This document shows positions 1 through 5,096 of a stretch of 9,642 bases of DNA, one piece after another (position 1 is the first letter of the stretch; each line of letters starts with the position of its first letter). Location of the stretch: assembly GCA_021648425.1 (NCBI GenBank), contig JAKISV010000111.1, forward strand, positions 1 through 9,642, given 5' to 3'. The notes beneath the pieces were generated by a model that did not search any database, was not told the origin of the DNA, and saw only the letters and a list, made by a program, of their open reading frames with translations. This stretch comes from Rhizobiaceae bacterium. GTDB taxonomy: Bacteria > Pseudomonadota > Alphaproteobacteria > Rhizobiales > Rhizobiaceae. The translations under genes and the position numbers were made by a program.

Positions 1-166
1 GATCAACCCTGCAAACGACGGCGCGCGTGCCGAATGTTCCGTGGGTTGGCAGCAGCAGAGCGTGGACGGTCACATGTCGGGTGTGGCCCAAGCTTGAGGC
101 TGGCGAATACCCGAAAAGGGCCTCGTTTCTGTGGGCTTACTTCGGAACCAGACCAAAAATCTCTGC

Positions 167-231
167 GCGGGGCTTTTGATAAAAGCCGCATTGCAGCAAT
201 ACTGCGTTAGGTTTTTATTTGAAAGCCCCGC
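167..231. repeat. Nested inverted repeats with alternative pairings
   Basis: GCGGGGCTTT at 167-176 is matched exactly by its reverse complement AAAGCCCCGC at 222-231. Inside lies a second, mutually exclusive hairpin: GGCTTTT at 171-177 and AAAAGCC at 181-187 with loop GAT. It extends by two more pairs (GC 167-168 with GC 188-189) across a two-base bulge. A small ATTGC-A-GCAAT repeat sits at 190-200, and CGCA/TGCG at 187-190 and 203-206 could close a stem followed by a T-rich run at 211-220. Terminator, attenuator and mobile-element remnant all remain possible. The repeats are read directly; a function is not shown. Confidence 0.45.
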
Positions 232-281
232 AAGTTTGCACTTTATAGGTATGACGCTGATGCTGGAATGCATCGAGTGAA

Positions 282-304
282 GGGAGACGTGCGACTGTCC
301 TCCC
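282..304 (-). terminator. Weak candidate hairpin after dctM
   Basis: On the minus strand, GGGAGGAC (304-297) can pair with GTCTCCC (288-282) with one bulged G and an eight-base loop. It lies about 50 bases after the dctM stop codon, a reasonable place for operon termination or 3' end protection. No T run follows on the minus strand, so it is not a classic Rho-independent terminator. Another short stem, GTCGG/CCGAC at 318-322 and 329-333, lies between it and dctM. Confidence 0.25.
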
Positions 305-350
305 ACCCTTCGTCATTGTCGGACCTGACCGACCACCTCAGGGCCTGGGT

Positions 351-1646
351 TTACATGTTATTGGGCAGATAAGTGGCAATCTGCGGAAAAACAACAATAG
401 CGGCGAGTGCCACAAACATCAGCAGGAAAAACGGCAGGGCAGCCCAGGCGATGACGAGAATGTTTCTGCCGGTGAGTGATTGCAATACGAACAGGTTGAA
501 ACCCACCGGCGGCGTAATCTGCGACATCTCAACGACGATAACAATGAAGATGCCAAACCACAAAGGGTCAATTCCGGCCTGATAAACCATCGGCATGACG
601 ACCGATGTAGTGAGAACCACAACGGAAATGCCGTCAAGGAAACAGCCTAAAATTACGAAAAACACCGTAAGCGCCGCAAGCAGGGCGTATTGGGAAAGGC
701 CCAGCGAAGCAATCCACTCGGCCAGCAATTTGGGGATGCCGGTAAAGCCCATGGAGATAGTCAGAAATGCGGCACCGGCCAGAATGAAAGCAATCATGCA
801 GGAGGTTTTTGTAGCCCCGATAAGACCGGCAAAAAATGTTTCGCGGCTAAGGGATTGCGATTGCCATGATAATACAAGTGCCAAAACCACCCCCACGGCG
901 GCGGCATCTGTGGGTGAGGCGATGCCTGCATAAATTGAGCCGATAACACCGCTTATCAAAAGCAATACAGGAATGAGGCGTCTTGAGCGGTACAGTTTTT
1001 CGCGCAGGGTGAAATGCTCATATTCGTCAGGCAGTTTATCTTTGTTGAGAAGGGACCAGATAATGACATAGCCAACAAAAAGGCCGACCAGCAACAGTCC
1101 GGGCAATATGCCGGCCACAAATAATCTGGCAATCGACTGTTCAGTGGCAACGCCATAAACAATGAGGATAATGGATGGGGGTATCAAAAGACCAAGCGTT
1201 GCAGAACCAGCCAGGGTGCCAATCATCATTTTTTCTGGATAACCGCGTTTTGCGAGTTCTGGAATTGACAATTTGCCAATGGTGGCAGCGGTGGCGGCAG
1301 ACGAGCCGGAGACGGCAGCAAATACGCCACAGCCAAATATATTCACATGCAACAGGCGTCCCGGAAGCCGGTTCATCCAGGGGGAAAGGCCAATGAACAT
1401 GTCCTGGGAGAGTTTTGAGCGAAACAGAATTTCCCCCATCCAGATGAACAGTGGAAGAGCCGCCAGCGCCCAGGAATTGGAATGGCCCCAGATGGTGGTG
1501 GCTAAAATATCGCCCAGCGGTGCCTGGGTAAACAGCGCCATGCCGACAATGCCAACGGCCATCAGCGAAAACGCCACCCACAAACCGGCACTCAGCAATA
1601 CCAGCAGGACAATGAGAAGAAATCCAATCAGGAAAAGTTCTGACAT
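351..1646 (-). CDS. dctM: TRAP transporter large permease (DctM family)
   Basis: This is the large membrane subunit of a tripartite ATP-independent periplasmic (TRAP) transporter, which moves substrate across the inner membrane using a sodium or proton gradient. At 431 residues it has the usual family length and is almost wholly hydrophobic. Family signatures are visible: the GSSAATAATIG segment at about residues 114-124 followed by P..A.RGY, the LGLLIPPSI segment at about 151-159, a SPTDAAAVG segment near 244, and a QITPPVGFN segment near 378-386 close to the C terminus. The ATG directly follows the dctQ stop codon with no intervening base (TAG then ATG), so translation is probably coupled. 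AAGG lies about nine bases upstream. The substrate cannot be read from this subunit. Confidence 0.96.
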   Translation of the reverse strand: MSELFLIGFLLIVLLVLLSAGLWVAFSLMAVGIVGMALFTQAPLGDILATTIWGHSNSWALAALPLFIWMGEILFRSKLSQDMFIGLSPWMNRLPGRLLHVNIFGCGVFAAVSGSSAATAATIGKLSIPELAKRGYPEKMMIGTLAGSATLGLLIPPSIILIVYGVATEQSIARLFVAGILPGLLLVGLFVGYVIIWSLLNKDKLPDEYEHFTLREKLYRSRRLIPVLLLISGVIGSIYAGIASPTDAAAVGVVLALVLSWQSQSLSRETFFAGLIGATKTSCMIAFILAGAAFLTISMGFTGIPKLLAEWIASLGLSQYALLAALTVFFVILGCFLDGISVVVLTTSVVMPMVYQAGIDPLWFGIFIVIVVEMSQITPPVGFNLFVLQSLTGRNILVIAWAALPFFLLMFVALAAIVVFPQIATYLPNNM

Positions 1647-2207
1647 CTATTCGACCTTTTTATCACCAAGCAGATTTTCACCTTTGCCATCCCAGGAGGC
1701 ATTTTCACCGCGAAGCTGGCAAACCAGTTCATCAATGAGTGCGATAGTGAGGATAAGCAATCCGATTGCAATGGCAGACTGGGGCAGCCACAGAGGAACC
1801 GGCACCATGCCCGGTGAGAGGTCGTTGTAAAACCAGGATTCATAAACCAGAAACATCGAATACCAGGTTGCATAGGCGGCAATTATCAGGGCCAGAGCGA
1901 CAGCTGCGATATCAAAAGCTTTGTGGGCTTTTCGCGGCAACAGGCCGATGACCAGTGTCACCCGGATATGGCCGCCTTCGCGCAGGGTTCCAGCCAGCGC
2001 CAGAAACGATGCAGCAGCCAGGAAAAATCCGGTGAAATCAGAATAGGAGGGAATAGTAAGGCCAATGGCATTGCCAAAAATCAATCTGGCGATACGATCT
2101 GCCAGATTTAATGAAACCTGAGCCACAACCACAGCACAAATTGCAAAGATAAAAAATGCCCCGGCATAGAGGCTGGACTTATAAAGCCAGTCAAGCGATT
2201 TGCGCAT
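1647..2207 (-). CDS. dctQ: TRAP transporter small permease (DctQ family)
   Basis: This is the four-helix small membrane subunit of the TRAP transporter, which associates with the DctM subunit. Its 186 residues show hydrophobic segments at about 12-34, 57-75, 97-121 and 140-160, the expected four. The conserved stretch after the second helix, around residues 71-86, reads LAGTLREGGHIRVTLV, typical of the family (small residues, then R.G.HI.V). The hydrophilic tail after residue 165 is probably cytoplasmic. The ATG has a strong Shine-Dalgarno, GGAGG, six bases upstream (2214-2218 on the minus strand). It lies 69 bp after dctP, separated by a GC-rich hairpin, and abuts dctM. Confidence 0.94.
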   Translation of the reverse strand: MRKSLDWLYKSSLYAGAFFIFAICAVVVAQVSLNLADRIARLIFGNAIGLTIPSYSDFTGFFLAAASFLALAGTLREGGHIRVTLVIGLLPRKAHKAFDIAAVALALIIAAYATWYSMFLVYESWFYNDLSPGMVPVPLWLPQSAIAIGLLILTIALIDELVCQLRGENASWDGKGENLLGDKKVE

Positions 2208-2230
2208 GCTTCCCCTCCGGTAACAGAGTT

Positions 2231-2259
2231 GGCGGGCGGCACAATTGGCACCGCCCGGC
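2231..2259 (-). repeat. GC-rich hairpin between dctP and dctQ
   Basis: CGGGCGG at 2233-2239 and CCGCCCG at 2251-2257 form a perfect seven-pair stem with an 11-base loop, extendable to 2231-2259 with one mismatch. It lies in the transcript between the dctP stop and the dctQ ribosome binding site. No T run follows on the minus strand, so it does not look like a full terminator. A plausible role, seen for binding-protein genes in other transport operons, is protecting the dctP message from 3' decay or partial attenuation, so that more binding protein than permease is made. The structure is read from sequence; the role is inferred. Confidence 0.6.
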
Positions 2260-2276
2260 AGCTGTTTTAAGTAGGC

Positions 2277-3248
2277 TTAGTTGGAATAAGCTTTCAGAAT
2301 CGCAGCACCTTCTGCACCAGCTTCGCTTTTCCAGTCATCGACCATTTTAGTACCAATTTCACGCAAGCCCTTCATCAGCTCATCAGAAGGTTTTACGATG
2401 GTGATGCCGTTGTCAGCGAGGATTTTGGTTTTGGTGGCAGTTTCCGCCATGCTCATTTCCCAGCCACGCGCTTCAGCTTTTGCAGCAGCTTCCATTACAG
2501 CTTTCTGAGTTGCCTCATCCAGTTTGCGGAAGGCTTTCTGGTTTACCACCACAACGTTTTTAGGAATCCATGCCTGAATATCCGTATAGTGAGTAACAAA
2601 ATCCCAGGCTTTGGAATTCGCGCCGGTGGAAGGTGAAGTAATCATTGCTTCAACACGACCGGTTGAGAATGCCTGTGGGATGTCGGGAACTTCAACCTGG
2701 GTTGGTGCAGCACCGGCCAGTTTGGCGAATTTTTCCAATGAGGCATTATAAGAGCGAAATTTCATACCTTTGAGGTCATCAACACTTTTGATTTCCTTCT
2801 TTGTATAAAGACCCTGCGGTGGCCATGGCACGGAAAACAAAGCGGTCAGGCCCTGTTTGGCAAACAATTCCTGAACCGCAGGCTTTTGCGCGCTCCACAG
2901 TTTTTTCGCATCGTCATAGTTGGTTGCCAGAAACGGCAGTGTGTCAGTGCCGAATGCCGGGTTTTCATTGGCCAAAAGCCCCATGAAAAATTCACCGATT
3001 GGAACCTGTCCACCGCGCACGGCTTTAGAGATTTCCGCATGTTTGAAGAGTGAGGCAGCAGAGTGGACCTTGATTTTCAGAGAGCCGCCGGTGGCTGCTT
3101 CAACGTCTTTTGCGAATTGTGCAATATTTACGGTATGAAAGGTTTTATCGGAATAGGGGGTGGGCATATCCCAGTTTTGGGCCTGGACTTGCATAGTAAG
3201 TCCGACAATGGCACTGAGCGCCGTTCCCGCGAGTGTAAAATGTTTCAT
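2277..3248 (-). CDS. dctP: TRAP transporter periplasmic substrate-binding protein (DctP family)
   Basis: This is the periplasmic receptor that captures the substrate and delivers it to DctQM. From the ATG at 3248 it is 323 residues, normal for the family. It starts with a classic signal peptide: MK-H, a hydrophobic core to about residue 20, and a VQA cleavage site after residue 23. The conserved region GMKFRSYNAS at about 161-170 contains Arg165, the position that usually salt-bridges the substrate carboxylate in DctP proteins. It is followed by the Q-VEVPDIPQAFSTGRVEA segment (about 184-201). An in-frame ATG at 3323 would add 25 residues, but it directly abuts the preceding stop, has no good ribosome binding site and would bury the signal peptide, so 3248 is preferred. 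The substrate is not certain; a carboxylate such as an amino or hydroxy acid fits the neighbouring dehydrogenase. Confidence 0.93.
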   Translation of the reverse strand: MKHFTLAGTALSAIVGLTMQVQAQNWDMPTPYSDKTFHTVNIAQFAKDVEAATGGSLKIKVHSAASLFKHAEISKAVRGGQVPIGEFFMGLLANENPAFGTDTLPFLATNYDDAKKLWSAQKPAVQELFAKQGLTALFSVPWPPQGLYTKKEIKSVDDLKGMKFRSYNASLEKFAKLAGAAPTQVEVPDIPQAFSTGRVEAMITSPSTGANSKAWDFVTHYTDIQAWIPKNVVVVNQKAFRKLDEATQKAVMEAAAKAEARGWEMSMAETATKTKILADNGITIVKPSDELMKGLREIGTKMVDDWKSEAGAEGAAILKAYSN

Positions 3249-3255
3249 CAATATT

Positions 3256-3260
3256 CTCCC
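3256..3260 (-). promoter_or_regulatory. Ribosome binding site deciding the dctP start
   Basis: The minus strand reads GGGAG, in the context AAGGGAGA, seven bases before the ATG at 3248. This supports the signal-peptide start over the longer in-frame start at 3323. Confidence 0.75.
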
Positions 3261-3323
3261 TTCTGCCTTATGTATTTGATAGTTTTCCGGTGTGGCAGAT
3301 AACCGGTAAAACCAATGCTTCAT

Positions 3324-4577
3324 TTAATGAGTGAAGCGCGAAACCTCATAGGGTGCAAGATTAATATTGCTTTTTCGTCCTGCAATCATGTCTGCAATCA
3401 TGCGCCCTGATTTTGGGCCGCCGGTCAATCCGATATGCTGATGACCAAAGGCGGCGTAGGCGCCGGTGATGTTGTTTACCGGACCAATAAGAGGTATGGA
3501 ATCCGAAGGTGTTGGGCGATGGCCCATCCATTCTTCCACATGATCATAAGTTAAATCTGGAATGGCCGCATGAATTTGCCTTTTGAGTAACTCAAACGGG
3601 GCTTTTGATGGCGGCGCTTTCAGGCCGCCAAATTCAACAATGCCCGCACAACGCAAACGACCCTCCATAGGGGTAGCAACAAACTTCCCTGATGTCAGCA
3701 TCATTGGGCATTTGGGCATGACGGATGGGTTTATCAGTTCGATATGATAACCGCGTTCGGTTTCCATCGAGGGGTTGATGCCGAGTTTTTTGGCCAGATC
3801 AGTTGACCAGATACCGGCGGCGAGAACCATGTGGGTGCATTTGATTTCGCCAGTGCTGGTTTTGACAGCAGAGACTTTATCGCGATGGTGCTCAACATCC
3901 AGCACATTGGCGACAATAATTTCACCGCCCTGATGTTTAAAATGTTCAGCCAGCGCTTTCACATATTTACCGGGGTCTGTGATAAATCCGTGGTTTTTCA
4001 GGCGGATGACGAATTTGTTGCCGCCTTTGAAAATCGGATCGTATTCATCAAATTGGGCGCTTTCCATTTCATCCCAGCTAAAACCCATCTTTTTACGCAA
4101 ATTCCAGGCGAACTTGTCCTTATTAAAGGATTTTCGATCGTCATAGATAAACAGGTAGTCAGACGCTTTGAGCCATTTTTCTGCGCCTGTATCCTTTGCA
4201 AGTGCATAATGTTGCTCATAACTGTCAAACAGAATTTGGGTGAGTGCGGTGGCAGTTGCGGTTGCATCGGTACTGTTTACCCGGCCCAGATACCGCATCA
4301 GCCATGGCAGCATTTTTGGCAGGTAAGTCCATCGCAAGAACAACGGACTATTGGGATCGAAAATCATTTTAGGGGCGGAAGTGGCCATTCCCGGTGAATT
4401 TACCGGGACAACTGCGATAGAAGCCAACACACCGGCATTGCCATGTGAAGTGCCCGCAGCAGGCCCCTCGCGGTCGATCAGCACAACATCATGACCGTCA
4501 CGCTGTAACCAGATGGCGCACGATACACCTACAATGCCGGCGCCAATAACGGCGATGCGGTTTTCTGCTTTTTTCAA
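3324..4577 (-). CDS. FAD-dependent D-amino acid dehydrogenase-like oxidoreductase (DadA/DAO family)
   Basis: This flavoprotein of the DAO superfamily most resembles DadA-type D-amino acid dehydrogenases, which oxidise D-amino acids to 2-oxo acids plus ammonia and pass electrons to the respiratory chain. The N terminus has the dinucleotide-binding fold: VIGAGIVG at 10-17 and an acidic residue, Asp35, at the end of the second strand, then GTSHGNAG at 42-49, a DadA-like segment. The C terminus carries GHRPTPSDSIPLIGP (from about 352) and a GHQHIGLTGGP segment (about 378-388), which close over the flavin in this family. The length, 417 residues, is typical. The start is TTG at 4577 with GAGGTGG ten bases upstream; no ATG lies closer to the Rossmann motif. 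It is the first gene of the leftward operon and is followed by dctP after 75 bp. The substrate could be a D-amino acid, D-hydroxyproline or a related N-substituted glycine; sequence alone does not decide. Confidence 0.88.
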   Translation of the reverse strand: MKKAENRIAVIGAGIVGVSCAIWLQRDGHDVVLIDREGPAAGTSHGNAGVLASIAVVPVNSPGMATSAPKMIFDPNSPLFLRWTYLPKMLPWLMRYLGRVNSTDATATATALTQILFDSYEQHYALAKDTGAEKWLKASDYLFIYDDRKSFNKDKFAWNLRKKMGFSWDEMESAQFDEYDPIFKGGNKFVIRLKNHGFITDPGKYVKALAEHFKHQGGEIIVANVLDVEHHRDKVSAVKTSTGEIKCTHMVLAAGIWSTDLAKKLGINPSMETERGYHIELINPSVMPKCPMMLTSGKFVATPMEGRLRCAGIVEFGGLKAPPSKAPFELLKRQIHAAIPDLTYDHVEEWMGHRPTPSDSIPLIGPVNNITGAYAAFGHQHIGLTGGPKSGRMIADMIAGRKSNINLAPYEVSRFTH

Positions 4578-4587
4578 GGTCGTTGTT

Positions 4588-4594
4588 CCACCTC
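4588..4594 (-). promoter_or_regulatory. Ribosome binding site for the TTG start of the oxidoreductase
   Basis: The minus strand carries GAGGTGG ten bases before the TTG at 4577. This good Shine-Dalgarno match supports use of the non-ATG start. Confidence 0.65.
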
Positions 4595-4613
4595 AGCGAA
4601 TAAACGTTTCTTC

Positions 4614-4642
4614 ATCATTTCTGCTTGGTGATAAATTGTCAA
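4614..4642 (-). promoter_or_regulatory. Candidate promoter for the leftward oxidoreductase-TRAP operon
   Basis: On the minus strand a perfect TTGACA (-35, positions 4642-4637) is followed after 17 bases by AATGAT (-10, 4619-4614), four of six to consensus. Transcription would start about 30 bases before the TTG start codon. The -35 box sits at the centre of the 4630-4651 palindrome, so a bound regulator would block it. An alternative is the perfect TATAAT at 4668-4663 on the same strand, whose -35 (ATGGTA at 4691-4686) is poor and would need an activator. In that case the palindromes fall just downstream of the start site. Confidence 0.45.
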
Positions 4643-4659
4643 CAATTTATCGATAAATT
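4630..4659. promoter_or_regulatory. Overlapping palindromes, probable operator
   Basis: GATAAATTGT at 4630-4639 and ACAATTTATC at 4642-4651 form a perfect ten-base inverted repeat around CA. Overlapping it, AATTTATC-GATAAATT at 4644-4659 is a perfect 16-base palindrome. As a result GATAAATTGTCA (4630-4641) recurs as GATAAATTATCA (4652-4663), 11 of 12 identical, 22 bp apart, about two helical turns. The core TTGTCAACAA fits the T.GT..AC.A pattern known for operators of the FadR subfamily of GntR regulators, which often control carboxylate and amino acid transport. No regulator gene lies in the window, so the binding protein is an inference. Confidence 0.6.
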
Positions 4660-4664
4660 ATCAT
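4636..4664 (+). promoter_or_regulatory. Candidate promoter for the ACP-ketosynthase pair
   Basis: On the plus strand TTGTCA (4636-4641, five of six to consensus) and TATCAT (4659-4664, five of six) are separated by exactly 17 bases. Both boxes lie in the overlapping palindromes. Use of this promoter would give a leader of roughly 170 bases before the ACP start. No clearly better match was found closer; TTGTCT at 4761-4766 with TATTCA at 4784-4789 is a weaker alternative. Confidence 0.4.
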
Positions 4665-4670
4665 TATAAA

Positions 4671-4701
4671 GTTTACCCTTGCTGCTACCATAGGGGTAAA
4701 C
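4671..4701. repeat. Separated inverted repeat GTTTACCC / GGGTAAAC
   Basis: GTTTACCC at 4671-4678 is matched by GGGTAAAC at 4694-4701 with 15 bases between. The centre-to-centre spacing of 23 bp puts both half sites on about the same helix face, so a second regulator is possible. For a leftward start from the TATAAT at 4668-4663 the repeat would lie in the activator position. The repeat is direct observation; the role is speculative. Confidence 0.4.
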
Positions 4702-4788
4702 TGCGCATTGTGGTGTAATTATTGTTGAACGAATGTTTGCCGCAAGGGCTTGAGAACCGATTGTCTTCGCTCAGCAATTGTTCTATTC

Positions 4789-4806
4789 AGTGCTGGTTAG
4801 TGCTGG
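4789..4806 (+). repeat. Short tandem direct repeat in the ACP leader
   Basis: AGTGCTGG occurs at 4789-4796 and again at 4799-4806, separated by TT, a ten-base period. It lies 33 bases before the ACP start codon. It may be chance or a site for a leader-binding factor. Confidence 0.35.
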
Positions 4807-4839
4807 AAATCACAAATCAAATCAGGCAGGAATGCTCAA

Positions 4840-5088
4840 TTGCTTATCGATGATGTTGCAGAAATTATCCAGGAAGTGCGCCCGGAGCTGAAAGATACTG
4901 AAATCACCAATGATACCCAGTTTGACACTTTAGGTCTCAGTTCGCTTGAACTGACTGAGGTTATTTTGGAGTTGGAAGACAGGCATGATGTTGAGATTGA
5001 TATCAGTACGGTGGATGCGGCAGATTCGCTCAAAACCGTTGGCGATATTGTTTCCACCCTTGAAGAACTCCTGAAATCAAAAAGCTAG
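4840..5088 (+). CDS. Acyl carrier protein, NodF-like
   Basis: This small acidic protein of 82 residues carries acyl chains on a phosphopantetheine arm and is the likely partner of the ketosynthase that follows. It has the four-helix ACP pattern, with the attachment segment LGLSSLELTE at about 31-40. Ser35 is the predicted phosphopantetheine site. The residue before it is Ser34 instead of the usual Asp of the DSL motif, which is unusual. The pattern T..F..LG..SL.L..V...LE....I.I, then a GD.V..L...L ending, recalls NodF of rhizobia. The start is TTG at 4840, with AGG nine bases upstream; the ATG at 4832 is out of frame, and no in-frame ATG lies near the N terminus. The ketosynthase follows after eight bases, indicating coupled expression. 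Confidence 0.88.
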   Translation: MLIDDVAEIIQEVRPELKDTEITNDTQFDTLGLSSLELTEVILELEDRHDVEIDISTVDAADSLKTVGDIVSTLEELLKSKS

Positions 5089-5096
5089 AAATATTG

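Larger units (their letters stand above)
1..350. other. Left-edge intergenic region, no convincing gene
   Basis: This stretch lies downstream of the dctM stop codon. Several reading frames stay open by chance on both strands over about positions 1-200, because the sequence is GC-rich and stop-poor. Their translations are rich in Arg, Trp and Cys and show no recognisable domain, hydrophobic pattern or good ribosome binding site, so I do not call a gene. Positions 1-170 look richer in G+C than the coding DNA to the right, while 171-260 are more A+T rich. The region holds the inverted repeats listed separately. It could also contain the end of something lying beyond the left edge. Confidence 0.5.

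Noticed and set aside
1..60. GCAAACGAC near the left edge resembling the start of a tmRNA tag reading frame
   Set aside because: The frame continues without the short hydrophobic LAA-type ending and stop, and no tmRNA acceptor or pseudoknot sequence was recognised.
3..306. Small open frames on the minus strand near the left edge
   Set aside because: The translations are Arg- and Pro-rich with no recognisable domain or start signal, as expected by chance in stop-poor GC-rich DNA.
314..335. Minus-strand GGTCAGGTCCG resembling the core of bacterial SRP RNA
   Set aside because: The essential GGAAGGAAGCAGCC continuation is absent; the sequence goes on as ACAATGACG.
1273..1830. Long plus-strand open frame opposite dctM and dctQ
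   Set aside because: It is antisense to two clear transporter genes and its translation looks like a shadow of membrane-protein codons.
3249..3323. A 25-residue N-terminal extension of DctP from the in-frame ATG at 3323
   Set aside because: It overlaps no good ribosome binding site and would hide a clear signal peptide that begins at 3248, where GGGAG is well placed.
3831..4397. Long plus-strand open frame opposite the oxidoreductase gene
   Set aside because: It is fully inside a well-supported flavoprotein gene on the other strand and its translation shows no family features.
4600..4720. A nod box upstream of the NodFE-like pair
   Set aside because: No long nod-box-like sequence with properly spaced ATC-N9-GAT elements could be recognised; the palindromes fit a different kind of operator.
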